Under the pieces are notes generated by a model that did not search any database, was not told the origin of the DNA, and worked only from the letters and a program-made list of their open reading frames with translations. 64,000 nt of DNA from NCBI GenBank assembly GCA_025357875.1, contig JANYLK010000218.1, positions 1 to 64,000 of the forward strand. The letters run 5' to 3'. Origin of the DNA: Granulicella sp. (GTDB lineage: Bacteria > Acidobacteriota > Terriglobia > Terriglobales > Acidobacteriaceae). Below, in pieces: positions 46,613 through 56,930 of this stretch. Numbering within the stretch: the stretch's first letter is position 1; each line of letters starts with the position of its first letter. A program made the position numbers and the translations under genes.

Positions 46613-47932
46613 CTAAATGAAGTTCAGGAACGTCGAGGGCCTGACTTGCGAACCTGGGAACACCGCTTCTAAATTGCGCGAACCCAAAGTTTTATAAGCC
46701 GCCTCGCCCAGCACGTTGCGGAAGTCCGTAGTCACCGCCAGGTCGCGCCCATCGTTCAGCTGCTCGTTCGCAACACCCGGCCACTTTCCGTAGACCTTCC
46801 CGCCCTTCACTCCGCCGCCCAGCACAAACATTACGTTCGCATGTCCATGGTCGGTGCCGCCTGTCCCATTCTGCCGCGCCGTTCGTCCAAATTCGGACAT
46901 AGTCACCAGCGTGACGTTCTCTGCGTCTGTCCCCATATCTCGCCAGAACGCCGCAATCGCATTCGAAAACTCCGTCAACCGATTCGCAAGTTGCCCTGTG
47001 GCCCCACCCTGGTTCTGGTGCGTGTCCCATCCGCCAATGTCGGAGAAGGCTGCCTCCACTCCAAAATTAGCTTTCATAAGTTGGGCTATCTGCCTCAAAC
47101 TATTGCCGAACGGGGTATTGGGGTAAACTATGCCCGCCGCCGGTTGATACTTCGCAGGATCAGCCGCCTTCAGCATCTTCACCGCCTCAAACGTCTCCTG
47201 CCCCGTCCCTTGTAGCACCGAATCGGTACTCTGGTCATACATCGCCTGGAACGCGTTTGAGATTGGCGAAGTCTGAGGTCCCTTGCCCCCGACAGAAAAG
47301 TCCGCCAGGTTGTTCAGCGCGATCGCCGGCAATTTACCCTGCAAAGTCCGGGGAACCTGCGTACCCAGCGCGACTGCTCTGAACGCCGAAGGCTTGGCCT
47401 CGACAGGTCCCGCCAGCAGCGCTCGATTTAGCCAGCCGTCCTCAGTTGCCTTTACGCCCGGTGTACCGCTCTCCATGTAGTCCTGCGCGTCAAAGTGCGA
47501 GCGCGAAGGATCAGGAGACCCGGCCGCATGAATAATTGCCAGATGTCCCTGATCGTATAGTGACTTGAATGCCGCCATCTGTGGATGCAACCCGAAGAAT
47601 CCATCGAGATCGATCACTTCATTCTGTTTGATCGCAATCGACGGCCGCATCGCATAATAATTCTTCTCCTGATACGGCACCACGACATTCAATCCGTCCA
47701 CCGCGCCGCGCTGAAAAAGCACCACCAGCTTCTTCTTGTTCGCCGCGGCCGTCGTTATCTCGGCCAGAACACTGCGCGACAGGAACGCAGGAATCGCAGA
47801 GGTCCCAATCAGAGCCAGCGCTCCACCCTTCATGAATCCGCGCCGCGTGATGCTGCGCTTGGCAGCGTCGCGCCCGCAAATATCACAGCCCCAGTCGCTA
47901 TCGTCCGCCGTATTCCATTTTCTGCTAGCCAT
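46613..47932 (-). CDS. Tat-exported DUF1501 protein
   Basis: A 439-residue protein with a Tat signal (TRRGFMKGGALALIGTS, about 28-45) preceded by CDICG. The mature part is a DUF1501 domain with a sulfatase-like fold: LVVLFQRGAVDGLNVVVPY, HPQMAAFKSLYDQGHLAI, FDIGGWDTHQNQGG-like block, and SEFGRTARQNGTGGTDHGH (metal-binding His). Downstream of the second DUF1800 gene on the same strand, the usual pairing. The function is unknown. Confidence 0.92.
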   Translation of the reverse strand: MASRKWNTADDSDWGCDICGRDAAKRSITRRGFMKGGALALIGTSAIPAFLSRSVLAEITTAAANKKKLVVLFQRGAVDGLNVVVPYQEKNYYAMRPSIAIKQNEVIDLDGFFGLHPQMAAFKSLYDQGHLAIIHAAGSPDPSRSHFDAQDYMESGTPGVKATEDGWLNRALLAGPVEAKPSAFRAVALGTQVPRTLQGKLPAIALNNLADFSVGGKGPQTSPISNAFQAMYDQSTDSVLQGTGQETFEAVKMLKAADPAKYQPAAGIVYPNTPFGNSLRQIAQLMKANFGVEAAFSDIGGWDTHQNQGGATGQLANRLTEFSNAIAAFWRDMGTDAENVTLVTMSEFGRTARQNGTGGTDHGHANVMFVLGGGVKGGKVYGKWPGVANEQLNDGRDLAVTTDFRNVLGEAAYKTLGSRNLEAVFPGSQVRPSTFLNFI

Positions 47933-47950
47933 GCTGTTGCTCCTGTCTCC

Positions 47951-48016
47951 CGGGTAGCAGCGGTTTTTAGCCCACGGTTAAGGCACACCTGAATCAGTGG
48001 GCTTTAGCCCGGGCTT
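47951..48016. repeat. Palindromic dispersed repeat (TTTAGCCC type)
   Basis: CGGTTTTTAGCCCACGG and CAGTGGGCTTTAGCCCGGG lie 20 bases apart, each a GGGC/GCCC palindrome with a TTTA loop. It sits in the spacer between the DUF1800 and DUF1501 genes and resembles the element at 22592-22653. Confidence 0.6.
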
Positions 48017-48127
48017 GTCATGATGCGCAGCGATTCAATCTAAGCTGCCGCCAGTCCCGTACACCTTCAAACTCCGTACCAACGGCTAAGTTGTCCGCAA
48101 TCCCCCAAACGTGTCGTTCGACCTCGT

Positions 48128-50503
48128 CTAACGCCGCTGAAATTCAGGCGATCCCAGCATCATGCCAGCCATTATCGCGGCCTGTCGGTCCTCGACAGCC
48201 GCATTTCGCAGCGCGGCCCCGGGATTCAGATCCCCCGCAATCGCCGCAGCTCCATAAACGCCACCCTTACCGCCGCGGCCAACCTGGAACTCCTTGGCCG
48301 CCTGCAACGCCGCCGATACATCATTGGATTGCCCCAACACGGCCGCCCTGGTCTTTTCGCTCAACGGCTGCCCCAGCAAAACCTGCTCCAGCTTCTTTTC
48401 CTTCGCCGCTACCTCCGGATCGACACTGCCATTTGAGGTCTCCATCGAAACCCCTTTGGCTGTCATTCCCGTGCCGCCAAGCATCTTCGACCAGTCTGTG
48501 CGGACGCCCGGCAGCTTGTCTCCGGTCAGCACCAACGCAAAGTTCATCCGGTTTACCAGGGCACCCGTACTCACCCACGGATCAGACATCCACGAATATC
48601 CATTCGGCGTCTGCATCCCGTACAGCGGCATTCCCAGCCGATCAAGCGCCGCCACCAGGCCCAGCGAGCTATTCACCGTAGCACCGCTTGCCCGCACCGC
48701 CGAAACCAGAAATTCCAGCGGCGTCTTTACCTTCGATCGCTGAGCACTTGGAGCCCAGAACTCAGGCGCCTGAAACATCGTCCGGAGCACGGACTTGATG
48801 TCGCCTCCGCTTGAAAGAAAGGTCTGCGACATGCGGTCTACCAGGGCAACGGGAGGATAGTCGCTCACAAACCTCACCGCCAGCTTGGTCGAAATAAATC
48901 TGGCCGTCGCCGGGTTGGTCGCGAGCATGTGCAAAACTTCCAGGCCCTCGTTCATTCCGTTCTCGGAAATAGTCTGGCCCAGCACCGTCTTACTTCCCGG
49001 CTCGTGACGCCGTTCGTCAAACTGAAACTCTCCGCCACGGTAGGGCTGATTGATCGTCCACCCTGTAAACACCTTTGCCACCTGGGTGACATCGGCCTGC
49101 GAGTAGCCGCCAGTGACGCCTAAGGTGTGCAGCTCCATCAGCTCACGCCCGTAGTTTTCATTCAGCCCGCGATCTTTCAGAGCCGCCTTTACCTGAGGAT
49201 TTTTTGCAAAAGCCGCGAATCGTGGACCATTCTGTGCCGCCTGCGAATCCGGCCCGATGCTCTGCCAGTTGTCCAGATACATCAGCATGGCGGGGCTCTT
49301 CGCCGTCGCCACCAGCAAGTCTTCGAATTTACCCATGGCGTTCGGCCGGATCACGTCCCGCTCATATGCCGGAATCAGGTAGGGCTCGTTCTGATTCTTG
49401 CGTACATACACATTGAAATGGTTCAGCCAGAAGTCGGTCATCACCGCTTCCAACTGCCGTTCGCTGTAGATGTCGCGAAGCAGTCGTACCTGCATCTCTT
49501 CGGCACCCACCATGCGCGTCGAATTCTGCATTGCCGCAAAGATTTCCCTCTGCTGTGGGTTCAGCCCCTGGGTAAACTCAGCCACTTCGCCACCGCTCAG
49601 ACTCTGGCGAAACGCCACAAAGTCATCCGGCGCCATACCCAGCACTTTGCGCATCCGCTCTTCCGGCGGAAGGGTGATGATCTTCACTGCATCCAGATCC
49701 TTGAAAAGCTGCTCAACATGCTCGGCCGGCGCAACCGCAGTGTCCGTAATATCCGACTTAGGAAGCGCCGTCGCGGCGCTGTCGCTCGTCGCATTCCCTG
49801 CCCCGGCAGCCATCGACCCAGGGTCCGAAGGCTCCGCAGCCATAGTCTCTCCGCCCGTACCCGCCAAGCCTGGCGCGGAACTCTCCCCGCCCCGTCGCTC
49901 AATCCTCACGGACGTCGCGCTCGTCGCCATCGAGTCTCCCGCCATCGAGTCAGACACGCCGCCAACGGCAGGAGCCGCTGCCTTCGCCGCCGCCTGCTTC
50001 GCCTTCTGAATCTTGTAAAACGCAAGCTGGTCTCCGTAAATCGCCCGCTCAACGGGGTCCGACGGAAGTAGCTCGTTTCTTTGCTCCATCTGCCGAATCA
50101 CCTGCTGGCTCGGATACCGAGAAAGCAACTCCGCTTGCGGCAATTGCATCGCCGGAAAAGCCGCGAGCCGCACCGTGAGCGCGGAGTCGTCAATCCGTAA
50201 TGGATTCAACTGCGCCTCAAACCAAGTGGTCAAACCCATCGCCTGCACCGCAGTCACCTCCCCAGGCTTTGGTCCAAATGTCAGTCGATTCAGCGCATGC
50301 AACACCCGTTCCTCACCCCTCATGGGCTGAACGCCCCCGGACGGGCCATGTTTCGCCACATTCGACGCCATCAGAGGTTGATCGATCATGAGGACACACA
50401 AAGCAAACGCTAGTGCCGCACGAATCCTACCCTGCCAACTCAGGCCGTTCACCCTGACCTTCAACCCTCTATTCTGCTCGTTTGATACACCCGCAACTCG
50501 CAT
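48128..50503 (-). CDS. Exported DUF1800 protein (copy 2)
   Basis: A 791-residue protein with a hydrophobic export signal (about residues 28-45: AALAFALCVLMIDQPLMA) and DUF1800 blocks ALNRLTFGPKPGEV near 90, EAVMTDFWLNHFNVYVRK and NENYGRELMELHTLGVTGGY. Relative to copy 1 (31745-33997) it has an insertion rich in Ala, Gly and Ser (about 185-270). It is followed on the same strand by DUF1501, separated by a repeat-carrying 195-base spacer. The pair is probably one transport or surface-associated unit. Confidence 0.92.
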   Translation of the reverse strand: MRVAGVSNEQNRGLKVRVNGLSWQGRIRAALAFALCVLMIDQPLMASNVAKHGPSGGVQPMRGEERVLHALNRLTFGPKPGEVTAVQAMGLTTWFEAQLNPLRIDDSALTVRLAAFPAMQLPQAELLSRYPSQQVIRQMEQRNELLPSDPVERAIYGDQLAFYKIQKAKQAAAKAAAPAVGGVSDSMAGDSMATSATSVRIERRGGESSAPGLAGTGGETMAAEPSDPGSMAAGAGNATSDSAATALPKSDITDTAVAPAEHVEQLFKDLDAVKIITLPPEERMRKVLGMAPDDFVAFRQSLSGGEVAEFTQGLNPQQREIFAAMQNSTRMVGAEEMQVRLLRDIYSERQLEAVMTDFWLNHFNVYVRKNQNEPYLIPAYERDVIRPNAMGKFEDLLVATAKSPAMLMYLDNWQSIGPDSQAAQNGPRFAAFAKNPQVKAALKDRGLNENYGRELMELHTLGVTGGYSQADVTQVAKVFTGWTINQPYRGGEFQFDERRHEPGSKTVLGQTISENGMNEGLEVLHMLATNPATARFISTKLAVRFVSDYPPVALVDRMSQTFLSSGGDIKSVLRTMFQAPEFWAPSAQRSKVKTPLEFLVSAVRASGATVNSSLGLVAALDRLGMPLYGMQTPNGYSWMSDPWVSTGALVNRMNFALVLTGDKLPGVRTDWSKMLGGTGMTAKGVSMETSNGSVDPEVAAKEKKLEQVLLGQPLSEKTRAAVLGQSNDVSAALQAAKEFQVGRGGKGGVYGAAAIAGDLNPGAALRNAAVEDRQAAIMAGMMLGSPEFQRR

Positions 50504-50670
50504 TTACAACCACCCTTTACGCGCCCACGGACCCGCATCCCCTAGCTTATTCCGCAACGCATAGAATCGGCGAGCAAAACTGCGGTTCCAGCCTCTCAAA
50601 CCCCCAAAATTGTCCCCAGTTGCGCACTCATCCACATTTCGCTGCGTCCGCGTGCAGCCCACCCATCTGG

Positions 50671-50810
50671 TTGCCATTTCGGAGCGCCGCAGATACCGCG
50701 CTCTGTTTTGTCATTCCGCAGCTCAGCCGATTCCGCACCCTGCTTTGTCACGCAGCCAACCAGATTCCGCACTCTTTGTCATTCCGCAGCGCAGCGGAGG
50801 AATCCGCTTC
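50671..50810. repeat. Degenerate tandem array of the GTCATTCCGCAGCG repeat
   Basis: Four units with start positions near 50671, 50707, 50744 and 50775. The best unit reads TTTGTCATTCCGCAGCGCAG followed by CGGAGGAATCCGC; the others keep TTTGTCA and ATTCCGCA but diverge between. The spacing is 31-37 bases. Spacer 50504-50976 holds no gene that can be supported. Confidence 0.65.
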
Positions 50811-50976
50811 TGGTCCCGCCTCATCGTTTTGCGAGCTCAATCACACCACAATCTCCTGCCGACACGTCTCGCTCAACAAGTCACACTTGCCATGCTTCCG
50901 TCCTCACCGAACAGGAGCCCCTCCAACTTCCGGGGCTCCATCTCTCCGGGGGATCAGACAGGCGTCTCCTTGCAGC

Positions 50977-51306
50977 CTACGGATTCGACTTCAGCCGTTT
51001 GTAGCTCGAGTTCGGAACAGCATAAAAATGACCGTGATAGCTGTGTACCTCATCTAGCTCGAGCGCCTCGCTGTCATCCACTGACTTATCGACAGTTCCG
51101 TCTTCCTCGCCGCGAGGAATCAGATCGACCGCCTGGGTATCTCGTACTTCACGATCAGGCGCATTTACATCGTCTCGAAAAAACAGTTGATGCGTAGCGA
51201 CCACGCCGGCCAGTGTCTTGATCTCAGATCCGGTAAGAAATGGTTTGTCGGTTTCATGGCGATTGCCGCCGACAAAGAAGTGGTACGTCTTCACTTGCGT
51301 CTGCAT
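50977..51306 (-). CDS. Single-domain multiubiquitin-like protein (orphan)
   Basis: A 109-residue protein. Residues 5-63 match the bacterial multiubiquitin pattern: KTYHFFVGGNRHETDKPFLTG (beta-hairpin), SEIKTLAGV (helix), THQLFFRDD, APDREVRDTQAVDL. A C-terminal HFYAVPNSSY stretch resembles the closing motif of such domains. This is a ubiquitin-like beta-grasp fold as I recognise it; proof needs structural comparison. The middle (64-90) is acidic. It has no adjacent E1, E2 or JAB-type gene. The start ATG 51306 has GAGGTG at good spacing; the frame stays open further 5' but that part lies in repeats. Confidence 0.75.
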   Translation of the reverse strand: MQTQVKTYHFFVGGNRHETDKPFLTGSEIKTLAGVVATHQLFFRDDVNAPDREVRDTQAVDLIPRGEEDGTVDKSVDDSEALELDEVHSYHGHFYAVPNSSYKRLKSNP

Positions 51307-51440
51307 TGGAAACACCTCAATGGCCGTCCATACTACGCCGCGAGCGAGAGCAGAGCCTGTGAGACGCGTCACACCTGCTAGCCAGCGCCACACCCGGCTT
51401 GCCAGCGTCACCACCGAACTTGCTCGGCAGTACCACAAAG

Positions 51441-51545
51441 TGCTGAAGGCCCGGCATATAACAGCCTGGGACGGAGGCCGGGGTGACCAATCGAAAGAGA
51501 GTCCGAGGCTGAAAGCCCGACATATCACCTCCGCCGGCGCAAGCG
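51441..51545. repeat. Two copies of a GCTGAA-GCCCG-CATAT repeat
   Basis: TGCTGAAGGCCCGGCATATAAC (22 bases, shown here as TGCTGAAGGCCCGG then CATATAAC) at 51441-51462 and a 22-base relative at 51507-51528, GGCTGAAAGCCCG then ACATATCAC. They lie 66 bases apart in the 51307-51794 spacer, which carries no further gene. Confidence 0.55.
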
Positions 51546-51794
51546 CCTCCAATCACAAAATCCTGTCAACCCCCGAAATCTGTTGACAACTCGCCAAATC
51601 ACTCAATCCACAGCAGATAATTCCTGAAAATACTTGGCTTAACAGTTATGGTCGATTCCGTAAAGTTTAGATGAGAATTAAATCTATGAGCCCGGCCATT
51701 GTGCCGGGCATCTGCATTTAATGTTTGACCCACGCAGCACCTGCTGTAACTCACATGTTTTGAATTCTTTGCCAGAAACAAAGAGGGGGTAGCC

Positions 51795-52181
51795 ATGATG
51801 TCCGACACAGTCCAAACAGTCCCAAGCCGAGCCCGTAGTCGCTTCCAGCGCCGTCATGTTCGAGCCTCAGGCCGGCCCTGCGGAGTAGCCGCCCTGCGCG
51901 GCCAGTTCTTCTGCTGCCACCAAATCGCCGCCCGCCGCCCCATCCTGCCCCGCACCGCTCCCGCTTCTACGAGGCCAGCCTACAGGCATTCGGCCAGCCC
52001 CAGAGCCCGAACCGCTGATTCCCGTATTCCACAAGAGTCACGGCATCGTCGCCCCAATCGCCGAATTCCGCGAGGTCAAAAAGCCGAACGTCCACTCCAG
52101 CGTTCAGGCTGCAATCGCGACGAGGACAAATCCCTGCACGTCTCATCGCCAGGACAGTCAATTATGCAATTTGCCGCGTAA
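51795..52181 (+). pseudogene. Probable decayed small gene with a Cys-finger-like N-terminus
   Basis: The frame opens with a strong AGAGGGGGT ribosome site and encodes a Cys block RASGRPCGVAALRGQFFCCHQ of a type seen in small acidobacterial proteins (recognised from memory). After residue about 48 the composition becomes Arg/Ser/Pro-rich and unlike a folded protein. In the two other frames short stretches look gene-like: SRFYEASLQAFGQP, and EFREVKKPNVHSSVQAA further on. This suggests frameshifts in the second half. It may still be an intact unknown gene. Confidence 0.4.
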
Positions 52182-52206
52182 AGCCATCTCGTCTAACCTA
52201 TCTCTT

Positions 52207-52965
52207 GTGCCATTATTCAGGATCACGCGCATCAATCGTCGTAGTCTCTTTCAATCGCTTTCGCTCGGTCTTGCGCTAGTTGCCATTCCCGCTCTCTGCC
52301 AGACCACGCCCGCCGCAGCGGACTTGCCCGACGCGCCCGGCGCTGCCGCCAAAGCTGAGCCCGTCCCTACCGGCCCTACAATCGTCATCGACACCACTAT
52401 GGGCCGCCTCACCTGCAAGGCCTTCGATAAGCAGGCTCCCAATGCGGTCGCCAACTTCATCGGCCTTGCCGAGGGTACAAAAGACTGGACGCTCGCCGCG
52501 GGCAGCGTAAAGCAGCACCGCCGCCGCTTCTACGACGGCCTAACCTTCCACCGCGTCATTCCCGGCTTTATGATCCAGGGTGGCGACCCTGTCGGCGACG
52601 GCACGGGCGACCCTGGCTACTACTTCGCCGACGAAACCGATCCGGCGCTCACGTTCTCCGTCCCGGGCCGCCTGGCCATGGCAAACTCCGGCCCCAACAC
52701 CAACGGCTCACAGTTCTTCATTACCGAGGCGCCGGTTCCTGACCTCGATGGCAAGTACAGTATCTTTGGCCAGTGCGACGCCCACACCACCTTAATTTCC
52801 GCATCCATCGCCCGCGTCGAACGCGACCGGAACGACAAACCCACCACCCCGGTGATTATCAACCGAGTCACCATCGTCCGCGACGGCCAGCAAATGCCGC
52901 CCGATCCCTCACCGCCGCCAGCAGCACCTGCCCCGGCCGCGCTTTCGCCTTCAACCAGCAAGTAA
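52207..52965 (+). CDS. Exported cyclophilin-type peptidyl-prolyl isomerase
   Basis: Periplasmic prolyl isomerase, 252 residues. A signal peptide (about 8-32, RRSLFQSLSLGLALVAIPALC) precedes a Pro/Ala linker, the cyclophilin domain (about 55-220) and a Pro-rich tail. Catalytic and binding blocks: FYDGLTFHRVIPGFMIQGGDP and NSGPNTNGSQFFITEA. The start is set at GTG 52207; a TTG at 52171 is also open in frame. The next gene on the same strand (52987) encodes a second cyclophilin. Confidence 0.9.
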   Translation: MPLFRITRINRRSLFQSLSLGLALVAIPALCQTTPAAADLPDAPGAAAKAEPVPTGPTIVIDTTMGRLTCKAFDKQAPNAVANFIGLAEGTKDWTLAAGSVKQHRRRFYDGLTFHRVIPGFMIQGGDPVGDGTGDPGYYFADETDPALTFSVPGRLAMANSGPNTNGSQFFITEAPVPDLDGKYSIFGQCDAHTTLISASIARVERDRNDKPTTPVIINRVTIVRDGQQMPPDPSPPPAAPAPAALSPSTSK

Positions 52966-52986
52966 TAAATGAGAACTGAGGAAAAA

Positions 52987-53508
<522 letters not shown>

Positions 53509-53520
53509 TTTCGCTCGCGC

Positions 53521-53559
53521 AAACAAAAGGCCCGCTCAATTCGAGCGGGCCTTTTGTTT
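53521..53559. terminator. Bidirectional terminator between the cyclophilin gene and mdh
   Basis: AAACAAAAGGCCCGCTC (53521-53537) is exactly inverted as GAGCGGGCCTTTTGTTT (53543-53559) with a five-base loop. Both strands end in T tracts, so it can serve both convergent genes. Confidence 0.93.
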
Positions 53560-53581
53560 GCTTCACAACTGAAAACCACAT

Positions 53582-54571
<990 letters not shown>

Positions 54572-54595
54572 CTATCAGAATGGCTGTGGCAGGCG

Positions 54596-55996
54596 TCACA
54601 TGTTCTCGATCATCCGTGTTGCAAACTCACTCGTCTTTGCCTTGGTCGCGCCCGGCATCGATCGCTCAAAGTCATAGGTTACGAACTTCTGCGCGATTGT
54701 CTTTTCTATCGAGCTCTCGATAAGACGCGCCGCCTCTTTCCATCCGAGGAAGTCGAACAGCATCACGCCAGAAAGCATCACCGAACCGGGATTGATCACG
54801 TCTTTATCCGCATACTTCGGCGCCGTTCCGTGAGTTGCTTCGAATACCGCATAGCCATCGCCAACGTTTCCGCCCGGCGCAATGCCCAGCCCGCCGACCT
54901 GCGCTGCCGCAGCATCGGAGATGTAGTCGCCATTCAGGTTCGTCGTAGCCAGCACACTGTAGTCCTCTGGCCGCAGAATAATCTGCTGGAAGATCGAATC
55001 GGCGATTCGGTCGTTTACCAGAACTTTCGACTTCCACTTCCCGCCGCCGTGCGATTCGCCGATGGCTGCGATTACAGACTTGACCTCCGCAACGACGCTG
55101 TCGCCAAACTCCTTCGCGGCAAACTCAATGCCGGGTTCGATCAGGGCAGCGTTCTCTTCTGCCGTGATCTTTGGATTAGCCTCGACGTTGCCAAGGATCC
55201 AGCTCTCTCGCTCGGTCACCGTTTGCTCCCGAAACTCCTGGGACGCAACTTCGTAGCCCCATTCGCGAAATGCGCCCTCGGTAAACTTCTGAATATTTCC
55301 CTTATGAACGAGAGTTACGGTCTTGCGCTTTTCCTTCAGAGCGAACGCAATCGCCGCGCGCACCAAGCGTTTAGACCCAGTAATTGAGATCGGCTTCACG
55401 CCCACGCCGGAATCCAGTCGAATCTTCTTCTTGGTTCCCTTCAGCATGTCGTCGTTCACGAAGGCGATAAACTTCTTGGCTTCGGGAGTTCCCTCGCGAA
55501 ACTCGATGCCTGCGTAGATGTCCTCGGTGTTCTCGCGGAAGATAACTACATTTAACTTCTCAGGATGCTTTACCGGGCTCGGAACCCCTGCGTAGTACTT
55601 GACCGGCCGGATGCATTGATAGAGATCCATCAACTGTCGCAGCGCGACGTTCAGGCTGCGAATTCCGCCACCCACTGGAGTCGTTAGCGGACCCTTGATC
55701 GACACGCGGAAGTCCACCGTCGCCTTTACCGTGTCGTCCGGCAGCCATTCCTGGGACTTGCGGTAGCTCTTCTCGCCGGCAAGCACCTCATACCACTCGA
55801 CCTTGCGCTTGCCGTGGTAAGCCTTTTCGACGGCTGCGTCGAAGACCCGCTGTGAGGCCTTCCAGATGTCACGGCCCGTACCGTCGCCCTCGATGAAAGG
55901 AATGATCGGATGATCGGGAACCTTGTAATTACCGTCTTTATATTCGATTGGACTGCCGTTTGCGGGAACAGGAATGCCGTTGTAACTCGTCTGCAT
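54596..55996 (-). CDS. icd: Isocitrate dehydrogenase (NADP type)
   Basis: TCA enzyme oxidising isocitrate to 2-oxoglutarate, 466 residues (longer than the 416-residue E. coli form). Blocks: [28 protein letters not shown] (with the substrate Ser whose phosphorylation regulates relatives), [16 protein letters not shown] and [18 protein letters not shown] rather than NAD use is inferred from overall similarity and cannot be proven. It is upstream of mdh on the same strand. Confidence 0.95.
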   Translation of the reverse strand: MQTSYNGIPVPANGSPIEYKDGNYKVPDHPIIPFIEGDGTGRDIWKASQRVFDAAVEKAYHGKRKVEWYEVLAGEKSYRKSQEWLPDDTVKATVDFRVSIKGPLTTPVGGGIRSLNVALRQLMDLYQCIRPVKYYAGVPSPVKHPEKLNVVIFRENTEDIYAGIEFREGTPEAKKFIAFVNDDMLKGTKKKIRLDSGVGVKPISITGSKRLVRAAIAFALKEKRKTVTLVHKGNIQKFTEGAFREWGYEVASQEFREQTVTERESWILGNVEANPKITAEENAALIEPGIEFAAKEFGDSVVAEVKSVIAAIGESHGGGKWKSKVLVNDRIADSIFQQIILRPEDYSVLATTNLNGDYISDAAAAQVGGLGIAPGGNVGDGYAVFEATHGTAPKYADKDVINPGSVMLSGVMLFDFLGWKEAARLIESSIEKTIAQKFVTYDFERSMPGATKAKTSEFATRMIENM

Positions 55997-56123
55997 GCAG
56001 TGGGTAACTCCCCAAGGAAAGCGAAATTAGATCAGCCTTTGAAGGCTACCACCCGGGCAGATACGTGGCAACGAAGCGCCCGTCGTCCGCTGCGATAATC
56101 GCTCCTTCCTCTATCAATATCTC

Positions 56124-56184
56124 TGCTTGAACTTAGGTACGTTCTTTTCAAGCAGGACAGAACGATCTATCGGCGAACGATCTA
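56124..56184. promoter_or_regulatory. Inverted and direct repeats in the icd-pdaD spacer
   Basis: TGCTTGAA (56124-56131) and TTCAAGCA (56147-56154) form an 8-bp inverted repeat with a 15-base loop. Two exact GAACGATCTA copies follow at 56160 and 56175, 15 bases apart. They lie 117 bases before the pdaD start and could be operator sites. The other parts of the 55997-56300 spacer show nothing clear. Confidence 0.35.
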
Positions 56185-56300
56185 GTCATAGAGCTGCAGC
56201 CCCCGAACGATGTCCTTGTGATAAATTTGGAAAGTTGCACCGCGCTGCGCCATTGGCCGCCGCATATCGTAATGTCTCCGGAGGGTCTTCCAAATTGGGC

Positions 56301-56858
56301 ATGAACATGGTTCCCACGCGCCTTTTTTTTACCAAGGGCGTCGGCAAGCACAAAGAACGTCTAACGTCATTTGAACTTGCGCTTCGTGATGCAGGCATCG
56401 CCGCACAGAACCTAGTTCGTGTCTCGTCGATTTTCCCGCCTCAGTGCAAACTCATTCCGCGCAAAGAAGGTTTGAAATATCTCAATCCGGGTGAGGTTGT
56501 GTTTGCGGTGATCGCGGAGAACTCCACGCGCGAGGCTCACCGTCTGGTCGTCTCCAGCATTGGCGTTGCCATTCCGACAGATCGCAACACCTACGGCTAC
56601 CTCTCCGAACACCACAGCTTCGGTGAAACCGAGGATCAGGCCGGCGACTACGCTGAAGAACTTGCGGCCGAGATGCTGGCGACCACCCTCGACGTCGACT
56701 TTGATCCTGATAAAAGCTGGGATGAGAAGAAAGAGATTTATCGCATCTCCAACAAAATTGTGCGTACTGCTAACGTCACTCAGTCCGCCGTAGGCGACAA
56801 GAATGGCCGATGGACGACTACCATCGCCGGTGCCATCCTATTGTTCGACGATAAGTAA
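56301..56858 (+). CDS. pdaD: Pyruvoyl-dependent arginine decarboxylase
   Basis: Converts arginine to agmatine for polyamine synthesis; the cofactor pyruvoyl group is made by self-cleavage. Here 185 residues begin [15 protein letters not shown]. The cleavage site is SS at 42-43 in [11 protein letters not shown]. Blocks [18 protein letters not shown] and [26 protein letters not shown] follow. The ATG at 56301 agrees with the family N-terminus (56307 is the alternative), while a longer frame 5' has no homologous sequence. aguB follows 72 bases later. Confidence 0.93.
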   Translation: MNMVPTRLFFTKGVGKHKERLTSFELALRDAGIAAQNLVRVSSIFPPQCKLIPRKEGLKYLNPGEVVFAVIAENSTREAHRLVVSSIGVAIPTDRNTYGYLSEHHSFGETEDQAGDYAEELAAEMLATTLDVDFDPDKSWDEKKEIYRISNKIVRTANVTQSAVGDKNGRWTTTIAGAILLFDDK

Positions 56859-56930
56859 TCTGTACCTGAGAGGATGAGGTAGGCGCTGGCAATCGCCGGC
56901 GCCTTTGTCTTGTCCCATGGAGTTACCGCA

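Noticed and set aside
50671-50810. CRISPR array
   Set aside because: Repeats are degenerate, the spacing is irregular and they match a dispersed palindromic element; there are no cas genes.
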